This document shows positions 8,758 through 17,782 of a DNA stretch of 64,000 nucleotides, piece after piece (within the stretch, counting starts at the first letter, position 1; each line of letters begins with the position of its first letter). The position numbers and the translations under genes are program-made. This DNA comes from an uncultured Roseibium sp. (GTDB lineage Bacteria; Pseudomonadota; Alphaproteobacteria; Rhizobiales; Stappiaceae), in assembly GCF_963669205.1 (NCBI RefSeq), contig NZ_OY769915.1:5554001-5618000 (forward strand), written 5' to 3'. The notes under the pieces are model-generated. The model was not told where the DNA came from and searched no databases. It was given only the letters and a program-made list of their open reading frames with translations.

Positions 8758-8937
8758 AGCCACGGCGTGCCGGAAGGAACGGGGAAAGAACCTCGTGTCC
8801 TCTGCCTCCCCGATCCCGGCGCGCGCTGCGCTTGACCGGGATGACGATACCGCGGGGAATTCCGTTTTTCCGGGAAACACCCGACAGACCGAACCCCGGG
8901 CAACCCTCCCTGTCCCGGGTCATGCCATGGCTCGACC

Positions 8938-9228
8938 CACTGCTGTCCGGTTTAGGTCGGAATTGATCTGGTAAGGCGATTCCAGTCTATGAACTTGTCA
9001 TTCCGGCTGAAGCGCAGCGGAAGGCCGGAACCCAGTAACCACCGGATTTTCCGTCTTGTTTCAGTCTCCGGCCGCAACGGGTACTGGGTCCCGGTCTTGC
9101 CGCTTGCACGGCAAACCGGGACGACAAATCGGGGGAACAATTCCGTATCCCGATTTGGCGCCGCACGGAACCATGCTTCTTTCTCAACGACATAGGTTCG
9201 GCAGTACTTTCCAAACCGGACAGCAATG
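8938..9228 (-). mobile_element. 291-bp MITE, copy 1, with 9-bp target duplication
   Basis: The terminal inverted repeats are CACTGCTGTCCGGTTT at the left and, on the other strand, CATTGCTGTCCGGTTT at the right (15 of 16 match). A perfect 9-bp direct duplication GGCTCGACC flanks the element at 8929-8937 and 9229-9237. There is no open frame of transposase type. The element is inserted in a copy of the short palindromic repeat seen intact at 8583-8619. The second full copy is at 61364-61655 in the opposite orientation. Confidence 0.88.
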
Positions 9229-9291
9229 GGCTCGACCATGGCATCCATGACGTTGCATTTGCATTGGTTGAAGGATTGCGGGAAATCTCCC

Positions 9292-10530
9292 TCACCCGTA
9301 TTCGCGTTCGTCGGCAATCACCTTGCCGTCGTTGGGCAGGGTGCCCGGCGGCACGATTTCAACGTCACCCTTGAGCCGCGTGACCTCCTTGAGCGTAACG
9401 GCGACCCGGTCCGTCAAACCATCCGCGCTGATGTCCGTTTCGACCGACAGCGTCATCGCGTCGCTTTCGCCCGCGCGGCTGACGGCGAGCCGGGCCTTGC
9501 TGACTTCGGGATGCGCCGCAACGATCTGGGCAATCTGCGCGGGATCGACAAACATGCCTTTCACCTTGGTGCGCTGGTCCGCACGGCCCATCCAGCCGGC
9601 AAGCTGCATGTTCGTGCGTCCGCACGCCGACCGCCCCGGAATGACCTTGGAAAGATCGCCTGTACCGAACCGGATCAGCGGATAGAGCGTGTTGAAATTG
9701 GTCACGACCAGCTCGCCGACTTCGCCGTCTTCCACCGGTTCGCCGGTTCCCGGCCGCACGATCTCGACAATGAAGTCCTCGTTGACGACCATGCCGGTCC
9801 GGGCTTCGGTCTCGTAGGCGATGACGCCGAGATCGGCGGTTGCGTAGCACTGGGCAACTTCGATGCCCTGATCCTCGTAGTCCTGCCTCAGGGACGGAAA
9901 CAGGGCGCCGCCGGAGACAAGCGCTTTCTTGATGGAGGAAACATCACGGCCCTGTTCCCGCCCCCGGTCGAGCAGCACCTTCAGATAGTCAGGCGTGCCC
10001 ACGAAACCCGACGGCTTCAGAACCTCGATGGCCTCGACTTGCGTATCCGTGTTGCCGACGCCGGCGGGAAACACGGTACATCCGAGCGCAATCGCCCCCT
10101 GGTCCAGAATGAACCCGCCCGGGGTCAGATGATAGGAGAACGCATTCAGAACCGTGTCGCCCTTGCGGAAACCGGCGGCGAACAGGCTGCGCGCGCCATT
10201 CCAGGGATCGACGCCCGGCGCCTGCGGCTCCCAGATCGGCCCGGGAGACATGAAGACACGCGCGGCTTCGGAAAGCTCGCCCGCCAGAAAACCGCCAAAC
10301 GGGGGATCGGCCTTCTGCCGTTCCATAAGGTCCGGCTTGCGCAGGATCGGCAGGGCGGCCAGCGACACGCGGTCGACAATACCCGCAAGATCGCATCCGT
10401 CCAGATGCGCGGCCCAGCCGGGCGCCCGGCGCATGGCATGTGCCATGAGTTCCGGCAATCTGACAAAGAGATCCCGTTCGCGCAAAGCGGGGTCCTGCCG
10501 CTCGCGCGCATCAAACTGTTGGTCGCTCAT
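9292..10530 (-). CDS. PaaK-like adenylate-forming ligase (phenylacetate-CoA ligase family)
   Basis: 412 residues; last gene of the importer operon. Family features are the KALVSGGALFPSLRQDYEDQ segment, YATADLGVIAYE, MVVNEDFIVEIVRPGTGEPVEDGEVGELVVTNFNT, YPLIRFGTGDLS and the C-terminal KGMFVDPAQIAQIVAAHPEV hinge/cap domain, all as in PaaK-type CoA ligases. The position of the usual Ser/Thr/Gly-rich phosphate loop (SSGTTGKPT) instead reads FMSPGPIWEPQ, so ATP handling may differ. Such enzymes activate aromatic or other carboxylic acids to CoA thioesters. The context (ABC importer plus a second acyl-CoA ligase) suggests activation of the imported acid; the substrate is unknown. Confidence 0.82.
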   Translation of the reverse strand: MSDQQFDARERQDPALRERDLFVRLPELMAHAMRRAPGWAAHLDGCDLAGIVDRVSLAALPILRKPDLMERQKADPPFGGFLAGELSEAARVFMSPGPIWEPQAPGVDPWNGARSLFAAGFRKGDTVLNAFSYHLTPGGFILDQGAIALGCTVFPAGVGNTDTQVEAIEVLKPSGFVGTPDYLKVLLDRGREQGRDVSSIKKALVSGGALFPSLRQDYEDQGIEVAQCYATADLGVIAYETEARTGMVVNEDFIVEIVRPGTGEPVEDGEVGELVVTNFNTLYPLIRFGTGDLSKVIPGRSACGRTNMQLAGWMGRADQRTKVKGMFVDPAQIAQIVAAHPEVSKARLAVSRAGESDAMTLSVETDISADGLTDRVAVTLKEVTRLKGDVEIVPPGTLPNDGKVIADEREYG

Positions 10531-10569
10531 GGTCGTCTCCGCGTCTATGGCATCGGGGTCAATTACCCG

Positions 10570-11424
10570 TCAGGCCAGCCAGCGCTTCCTTCGCTTGTAA
10601 TGTTTGACATTCCGGAACGAGCGGCGTCCTTCGCCGCCGACGCCCAGATAGAATTCCTTCACATCCTCGTTTTCGCGCAGCGCCTTTGCGTCGCCGTCCA
10701 GCACGATACGGCCGGATTCCAGGATGTATCCGTAGGTCGCGTATTTCAGCGCGACATTGGTGTTCTGTTCCGCCAGCAGGAAGGACACACCCTCCTTTTC
10801 GTTGAGCTGGCGGACGATCTCGAAAATCTCTTCCACAAGCTGCGGCGCAAGGCCCATGCTGGGCTCGTCCAGCAGGATCATCTTCGGCCGGCTCATCAGG
10901 GCGCGGCCGATGGCGCACATCTGCTGCTCGCCGCCGGACGTGTAGCCCGCCTGGCTCTGGCGGCGCTCTCTCAGCCGCGGGAAATAATTATAGACCATCT
11001 CCAGGTCGGCCTTGACCGCCGCATGCCCGTCCTTGCGGGTATAGGCGCCGGTCAAAAGGTTCTCCTCGATGGACAGGTGGCCGAAACAGTGCCTGCCTTC
11101 CATCACCTGGATGCAGCCGCGCCGGACAAGCTCGTTCGGCGACAGGGCCTGCACTTCGTCCTGGTCGAACAGGATCGAACCTTTCGTGACTTCGCCGCGT
11201 TCGGCGCTCAGGAGATTGGAAATCGCCTTCAGGGTCGTTGTCTTGCCGGCGCCGTTCGCGCCCAGCAGCGCCACAATGCCACCCTTCGGCACCGTCAGCG
11301 ACACACCTTTCAGAACAAGGATCACGTGGTCGTAGATGACCTCGATATTGTTGACCGAAAGGATCGTTTTCGCGGTGTCCGCTGCGCCGTCCGAACCGTT
11401 CTGTTCTACATCCAGCAATGCCAT
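10570..11424 (-). CDS. ABC transporter ATP-binding protein (LivF type)
   Basis: 284 residues. An ABC ATPase with Walker A GANGAGKTT, the signature SGGEQQMCAIGRAL, Walker B MILLDEPSMGLAP and the H-loop segment VSFLLAEQN in place of a His, as is usual in LivF proteins. The C-terminal extension YLGVGGEGRRSFRNVKHYKRRKRWLA is basic and longer than typical LivF. It pairs with the LivG-type ATPase at 14973-15800 to energise the hydrophobic-amino-acid-type importer. A good ribosome site (AGGAGAGAG) precedes ATG 11424. The PaaK-like ligase follows after 39 bp. Confidence 0.93.
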   Translation of the reverse strand: MALLDVEQNGSDGAADTAKTILSVNNIEVIYDHVILVLKGVSLTVPKGGIVALLGANGAGKTTTLKAISNLLSAERGEVTKGSILFDQDEVQALSPNELVRRGCIQVMEGRHCFGHLSIEENLLTGAYTRKDGHAAVKADLEMVYNYFPRLRERRQSQAGYTSGGEQQMCAIGRALMSRPKMILLDEPSMGLAPQLVEEIFEIVRQLNEKEGVSFLLAEQNTNVALKYATYGYILESGRIVLDGDAKALRENEDVKEFYLGVGGEGRRSFRNVKHYKRRKRWLA

Positions 11425-11482
11425 TCAACTCTCTCCTGGGATGCTCCGCCGCGCAGGGTGCGCGGCGGAACGGACTGCCTTA

Positions 11483-12817
11483 TCAGTTCGGGCAGGGTTC
11501 GGTACGCTCCGGCCACGGCGCGTTCTTTTCCGCATACTCGGCAGCGGCTGCCTCGAGAAGCGGACGCACGATGTCGGTCATCGGCTCGATCCAGCCGGAT
11601 GCCTGGCGCCATTGCTTGCCGTCCCACTCCTGGATGAAGACGGGGTGGCTGCCGGCGTGGTCATCGCACGTGACCTTCATCGGATGCGCGAAACCGGCAA
11701 GACCGAGTTCCTTCAGACGCGCTTCGTCGAGATTGAGCGCTTCCAGACCCATCCGCATGTCTGCGCCGGTGATCACCTTCTTGCCGGTCAGTTCCTGTGC
11801 CGTACGGATGCCTTCGGCGATGATGACCGAGTTCAGGACACCGCGGTTGTAAAGCGTGCCGCCGATCGAACCTGCATCGGTCGAGCTGAGGCCCGCATCG
11901 ATCACGTGCTTCTTGATGTCGTCAAGAGCCGGGAAATCGCTGCCGACGCCGGAGAAGTTCATGGCCTTGTAGCCCTTGGCGCCTTCGCCGCCTGCTGCGG
12001 CATCGTCGTCGCCGGCGGACCACCAGACACCGATGAACTTGTCCATCGGGAAGCGGATCTTGACGGCTTCCTTGATGGCTGTCGGGTTCATCGCGCCCCA
12101 GCCCCACATGACCATGTAGTCGGGACGGTCACGGCGCACGTTCAGCCACTGCGACGACTGGTTCTGCATTTCCTTGACGCCGACCGGGTACTGCAGCAGC
12201 TCGAAGCCGTATTTCTCGGCCAGTTGCTCCAGCAGCGGGATCGGCTCGCGGCCATAGCCGGCATCCAGGAAGATGTAGCCGATCTTCTTGCCCTTGAGGT
12301 TGTCGAGACCGCCTTCCTGCTCGCCGATATACTTGATGACGACGGACGCGCCGTCCCAGTAGGTATCCGGCACGTTGAACACCCACGGGAACGTGGAACC
12401 GTCGGCCGCTGCGGACAGGCCATAGCCCATCGACAGGACCGGGATCTTGTCAACGCCGGCTTTCGGGATCAGCTGCAGCGTGATGCCGGTGGAATACGGG
12501 TTGTAGACAAGAGCGCCCTTGCCCTTGGTTGCCTCGTAGCACTCGACGCCCTTCTGGGCGTTGTAGCCGGTCTCGCATTCCTCGAGCTCCAGCTTGACGC
12601 CGCCGATACCGCCGTCACGCTCGTTGAGCATTTTCAGGTAATCGTGCATGCCATTGGCAATATGAATGCCGGATGCGGCAAACGGACCGGTGCGGTAGGT
12701 CAGCAGCGGTACATAATTGCTGTCTTCAGCCTGAGCGACCGTGGTTGTGGCAAGGCCGGAAAATCCGACCCCGAGCGCAACAGCGGTTCCCAGCGCAATT
12801 TGCTTGATGCGTTTCAT
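11483..12817 (-). CDS. Periplasmic substrate-binding protein of a branched-chain-type ABC importer
   Basis: 444 residues from ATG 12817, which has a GGGAGGAGA ribosome site 5 bp upstream; a longer frame to 12910 lacks one. A Sec signal peptide (MKRIKQIALGTAVALGVGFS, cleavage near AQA-ED) precedes a type I periplasmic-binding fold: YVPLLTYRTGPFAASGIHIANGMHDYLKMLNERDGGIGG and LELEECETGYNAQKGVECYEATKGKGALVYNPYSTGIT. The protein captures the solute for the permease pair encoded upstream. Homologues in other alphaproteobacteria occur in the same ABC/acyl-CoA-ligase cluster and are usually annotated as branched-chain amino acid binders without proof. An acid ligand is suggested by the two ligases. 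Confidence 0.92.
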   Translation of the reverse strand: MKRIKQIALGTAVALGVGFSGLATTTVAQAEDSNYVPLLTYRTGPFAASGIHIANGMHDYLKMLNERDGGIGGVKLELEECETGYNAQKGVECYEATKGKGALVYNPYSTGITLQLIPKAGVDKIPVLSMGYGLSAAADGSTFPWVFNVPDTYWDGASVVIKYIGEQEGGLDNLKGKKIGYIFLDAGYGREPIPLLEQLAEKYGFELLQYPVGVKEMQNQSSQWLNVRRDRPDYMVMWGWGAMNPTAIKEAVKIRFPMDKFIGVWWSAGDDDAAAGGEGAKGYKAMNFSGVGSDFPALDDIKKHVIDAGLSSTDAGSIGGTLYNRGVLNSVIIAEGIRTAQELTGKKVITGADMRMGLEALNLDEARLKELGLAGFAHPMKVTCDDHAGSHPVFIQEWDGKQWRQASGWIEPMTDIVRPLLEAAAAEYAEKNAPWPERTEPCPN

Positions 12818-12922
12818 GTTTCTCCTCCCATGCGGCTCCGGACCATCCGGCACCGCCAGACCTGTTGCGCCATTCCTCTCCGGACCGGTCCAAATCCGGA
12901 TGACGTTCAAATGACTGGCTCC

Positions 12923-13999
12923 CTAGTAGGGGAAGGGCCAGACCCTGAGTTTCTGCTTCGCGATCTGCCAGAGCCGCGCAAAGCCGTGCGGTTCGACAAT
13001 CAGGAAGAAGATGATGAGGGCGCCGACGATCATGAACGTGACATGTTCGACCGTTTCGGCGGCTATGTTGATCCCGATGGTACCGGGAATGAACTTCAGG
13101 AATACCGGCAGAATCCAGATGAAGGCTGCGCCCATGAACGATCCGCTCAGGCTTCCGAGACCGCCCAGGATCACCATGAACAGGATCTGGAAGGACAGCG
13201 CGATCGAATAGGACGACGGCTCCGCAGCATTCAGCCAGAAGAACACCATCATGGCACCTGCGACGCCGCAGATGTAGGACGAGACGGCGAATGCCATGAG
13301 CTTGGTCTGCAGCGGACGGATGCCCATCAGTTCGGCGGCAATGTCCATGTCGCGGATCATCATCCAGGACCGCCCGATCCGCCCGCGCAGGACGTTCGCC
13401 ATCAGGTAGGCGATCAGCGCGGTGATGCTGAGCACGATGAAGTAGCGTACGATCGGGGTCGCCTCGGCGCCGGACACCACGACGCCGAAGGCTTCGCGAT
13501 GCGGGATCTCGATCGCACCCGACGCGTTGTCGTTGTAGAGCCACCGGATACGAATGAAGCACCACTCCAGGAAGAACTGGGCGGCAAGGGTCGTCACCGC
13601 AAGATAGAGCCCCTTGATGCGCAGGCTCGGCAATCCGAACACCGCCCCGATCGCCGCCGAGAACACGCCCGACAGGAGCACCATCAGGATGACGTTGGCG
13701 TCCGGGAAAATGGTCGTGAGCTTGTAGGCCGCGTAGGCACCCACGCCCATGAACGCACCTGTCCCCAGGGACAGCTGCCCGCAGAAACCCGTCAGCACGT
13801 TCAGACCGATCGCCGCCAGCGAAAACACCAGGAACGGGATCATGATCGACGTCAGGAAGAAGTCATTGGCAAAGATCGGAATGACCACGAAGGCAATGGT
13901 CAGAATAACCATCAGCCCGACCCGGTCCTGCAGGATCGGCATGAGCGCCTGATCCGCCTTGTAGCTCGTCTTGAATTGGCCAGCTTCGCGATAGAACAT
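12923..13999 (-). CDS. Branched-chain-type ABC transporter permease (LivM type)
   Basis: 358 residues with about nine hydrophobic segments. Conserved LivM features include LSLAAIGLNVLTGFCGQLSLGTGAFMGVGAYAAY near the N-terminus, VFGLPSLRIKGLYLAVTTLAAQFF and VFFWLNAAEPSSYSIALSFQILFMVILGGLGSLSGSFMGAAFI. It forms the membrane channel with the LivH-type partner. The gene starts 5 bp after the LivH stop, so the two are coupled. The C-terminus KQKLRVWPFPY is typical of the permeases found in acyl-CoA-ligase-linked clusters. Confidence 0.93.
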   Translation of the reverse strand: MFYREAGQFKTSYKADQALMPILQDRVGLMVILTIAFVVIPIFANDFFLTSIMIPFLVFSLAAIGLNVLTGFCGQLSLGTGAFMGVGAYAAYKLTTIFPDANVILMVLLSGVFSAAIGAVFGLPSLRIKGLYLAVTTLAAQFFLEWCFIRIRWLYNDNASGAIEIPHREAFGVVVSGAEATPIVRYFIVLSITALIAYLMANVLRGRIGRSWMMIRDMDIAAELMGIRPLQTKLMAFAVSSYICGVAGAMMVFFWLNAAEPSSYSIALSFQILFMVILGGLGSLSGSFMGAAFIWILPVFLKFIPGTIGINIAAETVEHVTFMIVGALIIFFLIVEPHGFARLWQIAKQKLRVWPFPY

Positions 14000-14004
14000 T
14001 CTTT

Positions 14005-14958
14005 TTATACCCGCTCGATGATGCGTTCGCCGAAGAGGCCTTGCGGACGGAACAGAAGGAAAATCAGCGCAATGATGTAGGCCAGCCAGGACTCGATCCC
14101 GCCGCCGACGAGACCGCCCCAGTAGAGCTCACCGATCTTCTCGCCGAACCCGATGATCAGACCGCCCACAATGGCTCCGGGAATGGAGGTGAAACCACCG
14201 AGGATCAGCACCGGCAAGGCCTTGAAGGCCACGATCTCCAGCGCGAATGAAACGTCCGAGCGGGCGCCCCACATGATCCCTGTCGCAAGCGCAACGAGGC
14301 CGGCCGCAAACCAGACGATGGCCCAGATCTGATTGAGCGAGATGCCGACCGACAGCGCCGCCTGGTGATCGTCCGCGACGGCCCTGAGGGCCCGGCCGAT
14401 CCGCGTCTTGTTGAAGAAGACGCCGAGCGCCGCCACCATCAGCACCGCGATCACCGCGGCCGCGATATCGATATGCTGCAGGATGATCAGGCCGCGCTCG
14501 CCGAATTCGATCGCGGTCGAGCCGGTCGGCAAACCGAGTTCCTCGGTGATCATCTGCTTCGGCTCTCCGCCGAAGACGAATTCCCCGAACCCGATCAGGA
14601 AATAGGTCAGTCCGATGGTCGCCATGAGCAGGATGATGTCGGGCTGATTGACCAGCGGCCGCATCACCACCCGTTCCACACCGTAGGCCAGGATGCCCAT
14701 GGCGCCGATGGTCAGGGCCAGGGCCAGATAGGCGGGAACGCCGTTTTCGTTGAGGCCGACCAGCGTCAGCCCGGCGAACACCACCATGATGCCCTGGGCG
14801 AAGTTGAAGACGCCCGATGCCTTGAAGATCAGCACGAACCCGAGCGCGATCAGCGCATAGAGAATCCCCGCGACGAAGCCTTCCCAGAGCACCTGCAGGA
14901 AGAAATCCGGCATATCGTACATCTGCACGAAGGGATCGATGAAAATGTCGTAGAGCAT
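14005..14958 (-). CDS. Branched-chain-type ABC transporter permease (LivH type)
   Basis: 317 residues with about eight membrane segments. Diagnostic parts are GFVAGILYALIALGFVLIFKASGVFNFAQGIMVVFAGL, VVMRPLVNQPDIILLMATIGLTYFLIG, IGRALRAVADDHQAALSVGI (the coupling-helix EAA-like loop) and AFKALPVLILGGFTSIPGAIVGGLIIGFGE. It partners the LivM permease. A GGGGAGAG ribosome site precedes ATG 14958. The gene lies 14 bp after the LivG-type ATPase gene. Confidence 0.94.
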   Translation of the reverse strand: MLYDIFIDPFVQMYDMPDFFLQVLWEGFVAGILYALIALGFVLIFKASGVFNFAQGIMVVFAGLTLVGLNENGVPAYLALALTIGAMGILAYGVERVVMRPLVNQPDIILLMATIGLTYFLIGFGEFVFGGEPKQMITEELGLPTGSTAIEFGERGLIILQHIDIAAAVIAVLMVAALGVFFNKTRIGRALRAVADDHQAALSVGISLNQIWAIVWFAAGLVALATGIMWGARSDVSFALEIVAFKALPVLILGGFTSIPGAIVGGLIIGFGEKIGELYWGGLVGGGIESWLAYIIALIFLLFRPQGLFGERIIERV

Positions 14959-14972
14959 CGTTTCACTCTCCC

Positions 14973-15800
14973 CTAGTGACTTACGCCGAGATAGGCATCG
15001 ATGACGTTCTGGTTGGCCTGCACCTCTTCGGGAGAGCCATCGGCGATTTTCTTGCCGTAGTCGAGCACAACCACCCGGTCGGACAGGTCCATGACCACGC
15101 CCATGTCATGCTCGATCAGGGCGATCGTGGTGCCGAATTCCTGGTTCACGTCGACGATGAAGCGGCTCATGTCCTCTTTTTCTTCCAGGTTCATGCCGGC
15201 CATCGGCTCATCCAGAAGGAGCAGGTCCGGCTCCATGGCAAGGGCGCGCCCGAGCTCCACGCGCTTCTGCAAACCGTAGGGCAGCCGCCCGACGGGCGTC
15301 TTGCGGATCGCCTGGATTTCCAGAAAGTCGATGATGTCCTCAACCTTCCGGCGATGCTCGATCTCTTCGCGTTCCGCCGGTCCGCGCCAGATCAGCTGCC
15401 AGAACAAATTGCGGTGCATCTTCAGGGAGCGCCCGGACATGATGTTGTCGAGCGTGGTCATGCCCTTGAAGAGCGCCACGTTCTGGAACGTGCGCGCGAT
15501 CCCCTGGCTGGCGGCCTCGTACGGCTTCATCTTGCGCCGTTCCTTGCCCTGCCAGGTGATGGTGCCTTCCTGCGGATGGTAAAACCCGTTGATGACATTG
15601 AGCATCGAGGTCTTGCCGGCACCGTTCGGACCGATGATCGCCCGGATCTCGCCTTTCAGGATATCGAAGGAAATGTCCGTGATGGCCTTCACGCCGCCGA
15701 AGGACAGTGACACGTTGTCGACCCGCAGCAACTCTTCGCGCGGCGCACTATCGGCAGCGCCGGCCGGAGCCGTTGTCATGTCTGTTGCAAGGGCGTTCAT
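14973..15800 (-). CDS. ABC transporter ATP-binding protein (LivG type)
   Basis: 275 residues. Walker A GPNGAGKTS; the LivG-type insertion around GMTTLDNIMSGRSLKMHRN; the family signature appears as LPYGLQKRVELGRAL instead of LSGGQ, which is common in LivG; Walker B LLLLDEPMAGMN; and the H-loop ALIEHDMGVVMDLSDRVVVLDYG. It forms the nucleotide-binding heterodimer with the LivF-type protein. The start codon overlaps the stop of the acyl-CoA synthetase by 4 bp (ATGA), so ligase and transporter are translationally coupled. Confidence 0.94.
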   Translation of the reverse strand: MNALATDMTTAPAGAADSAPREELLRVDNVSLSFGGVKAITDISFDILKGEIRAIIGPNGAGKTSMLNVINGFYHPQEGTITWQGKERRKMKPYEAASQGIARTFQNVALFKGMTTLDNIMSGRSLKMHRNLFWQLIWRGPAEREEIEHRRKVEDIIDFLEIQAIRKTPVGRLPYGLQKRVELGRALAMEPDLLLLDEPMAGMNLEEKEDMSRFIVDVNQEFGTTIALIEHDMGVVMDLSDRVVVLDYGKKIADGSPEEVQANQNVIDAYLGVSH

Positions 15801-17782
15801 TCGGCGGCCTCCTGATAGCCCTTGCCAGCATCGTGGGTTTCCATGTCGCGGATCTCGACCGTGGCTTCAATCGCGCCCTTGCGGCCATCCTCGAAGGTGA
15901 CTTCCGTGCGGATGTGCTTGGAGGCCGAACCGTCGTAGAGCGCCTCGATCAACGGTTCGTAGCGTTCCGCGATGAAGCTCCGCCGCACTTTCTGGGTCCG
16001 GGTCAGCTCCCCGTCATCGGCATCCAGTTCCTTGTGCAGGATCAGGAAGCGTTTGATCTGGGCACCTGCCATCATCGGTTCGCGGGACAGATCCCGGTTG
16101 ACCTGATCGACATGGCTCTCGACCATCGCGTAGACGTCCGGATGGGCCGCGAGTTCCTGATAGGAGGCATAGTTGACGTTGTTGCGCTCCGCCCAGGACC
16201 CGACGGCGGTCAGGTCGATGTTGAGGAACACGGCGACCATGTCGCGTTCGTGTCCGAAGGCAACCGCTTCCTTGATGTTGGGGAAGAACTTCAGCTTGTT
16301 CTCGATGTATTTCGGCGCAAACAGCGCTCCGTCGTTGAGCTTGCCGACATCCTTGGCCCGGTCGATGATCTTCAGGTGGCCGTTTTCGGCGATGATGCCG
16401 GCATCGCCCGTATGCACCCAGCCGTCCGGCGTCTTGGTTTTTTCAGTTGCTTCGTCATTCTTGAAGTAACCGACAAAGACGCCCGGGGACCGGTACATGA
16501 CCTCGCCGTTGTCGGCGATCTTCAGTTCGACATCGGGGGCCGGTTTGCCGACCGTGTCGCCGAAGATCTCGCCGTCCGGCTGCAGCGTGATGTAGACGCT
16601 GGCTTCCGTCTGACCGTAAAGCTGTTTCAGGTTGAGGCCGAGCGAGCGATAGAACTGGAAGATCTCGGGTCCGATGGCTTCACCGGCCGTGTAACCGACC
16701 TTCATCCGTGTCAGTCCCATCCGGTTCTTCAGCGGCCCGTAGACGAAAAACTCGCCGAGCCGGTAAAGCAGGCGGTCCTTGAACCCCACGGTTTCGCCGT
16801 TGAGGATCTTTTCACCGACATTGCGTGCGACGTCCATGAAGTAGGTGAACATGGCGCGCTTGGTTTTGCCGGCATCTTCCATGCGCACCATGATCTGCGT
16901 CAGCAGGGTTTCAAACACCCGCGGCGGCGCAAAGAAATAGGTCGGCGCGATCTCCCGCCGATCGACATCGATCGTGTCCATTCCTTCCGGACAATTGACG
17001 CAATAGGCGGCGGTGAAGGCCTGTGCCAGCGAAAAGACGTGATCGCCGATCCAGGCCATCGGCAGGTAGGCGAGCACTTCCTCGGTTTCGTCGAGGTGGT
17101 CGAACACATTCGCGTTCCGGGCCGAGACCGCCAGATTGTCGAAGGAAAGCATGACGCCCTTGGGGCGCCCGGTCGTGCCGGATGTATAGAGCATCACGGC
17201 AATATCCGGGCCCTTGCCGCCGGAAAATCCCTGTTCCCATTCGCCGGCGAGCGACCCGTTCTCCGCCTGCAGGGAGCGGCCCTTTTCCTGAACGGATTCG
17301 TAAGAATGCAAATGCGTGTGGTCGTAGTCGCGCAGGCCCCGGATCTCGTCGTAGATCACGTCCTTGAGGGAGGGCACTTCCTCCGACATGGACAGCAGCT
17401 TGTCGACCTGCTCCTGGTCTTCGACAACCGCGAATTTCACCTCGGCATGACCGAGGACATAGGCCATTTCCTCGGCAACGGAGTCGGAGTAGACGGGCAC
17501 GGGAACAGCGCCGAGTGCCTGCGCTGCAACCATCGACCAGTACAGTCTCGGACGGTTGGCGCCCACGATGGCGATCTTGTCGCCCTTTTCCAGTCCCAGT
17601 GATTTCAGTCCGATTGAAAAAGCGCGGATTTCCTCGCAGACCTCGGACCAGGTCCAGCTCTGCCAGATACCGAAGTCCTTTTCCCGGAACGCCGTCCGGC
17701 TTCCAAACTCCCTTGCGTTGCGCAAAAGGATTTTCGGAAAGGTGTCTTCCCCGCTCGGCGACGTGCCGCTCGACCCTGCCAT
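15797..17782 (-). CDS. Long-chain-type acyl-CoA synthetase (AMP-binding), first gene of the importer operon
   Basis: 661 residues from ATG 17782, chosen for its GGGGAAG ribosome site; an in-frame extension to 17956 has none. It is an adenylate-forming ANL enzyme: the phosphate-binding motif YTSGTTGRPKGVML, AYLPMAWIGDHVFSLAQAF, the A5-type LKQLYGQTEAS and the A7/A8 motifs DGWVHTGDAGIIAENGHLKIIDRAKDVGKLNDG are all intact. It makes an acyl-CoA from a carboxylic acid, ATP and CoA. No membrane segment is present. As first gene it probably lies next to the operon promoter, in the AT-rich stretch 17960-18080. The native acid is unknown. Confidence 0.92.
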   Translation of the reverse strand: MAGSSGTSPSGEDTFPKILLRNAREFGSRTAFREKDFGIWQSWTWSEVCEEIRAFSIGLKSLGLEKGDKIAIVGANRPRLYWSMVAAQALGAVPVPVYSDSVAEEMAYVLGHAEVKFAVVEDQEQVDKLLSMSEEVPSLKDVIYDEIRGLRDYDHTHLHSYESVQEKGRSLQAENGSLAGEWEQGFSGGKGPDIAVMLYTSGTTGRPKGVMLSFDNLAVSARNANVFDHLDETEEVLAYLPMAWIGDHVFSLAQAFTAAYCVNCPEGMDTIDVDRREIAPTYFFAPPRVFETLLTQIMVRMEDAGKTKRAMFTYFMDVARNVGEKILNGETVGFKDRLLYRLGEFFVYGPLKNRMGLTRMKVGYTAGEAIGPEIFQFYRSLGLNLKQLYGQTEASVYITLQPDGEIFGDTVGKPAPDVELKIADNGEVMYRSPGVFVGYFKNDEATEKTKTPDGWVHTGDAGIIAENGHLKIIDRAKDVGKLNDGALFAPKYIENKLKFFPNIKEAVAFGHERDMVAVFLNIDLTAVGSWAERNNVNYASYQELAAHPDVYAMVESHVDQVNRDLSREPMMAGAQIKRFLILHKELDADDGELTRTQKVRRSFIAERYEPLIEALYDGSASKHIRTEVTFEDGRKGAIEATVEIRDMETHDAGKGYQEAAE

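Larger units (their letters stand above)
8381..9291. other. Repeat-filled intergenic region
   Basis: 911 bp without a supportable gene; open frames here are repeat sequence. It holds a short palindromic repeat (8583-8619), a TTGCCAGATCAAGTCTGGCAA hairpin near 8668-8688, a GC-rich repeat of family B (8716-8757) and a complete 291-bp MITE (8938-9228). Confidence 0.75.

Noticed and set aside
8585..8974. Plus-strand frame of 129 codons in the hemH upstream region
   Set aside because: It is made of dispersed repeats (palindromes, family B and the MITE end), so coding is not supported.
9226..11637. 803-codon plus-strand open frame
   Set aside because: It is antisense to the PaaK-like and LivF genes and has no family resemblance. 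Long antisense frames are common in GC-rich DNA.
11336..14080. 914-codon plus-strand open frame
   Set aside because: Antisense to binding-protein and permease genes with clear domains; composition is that of a mirrored membrane protein frame.
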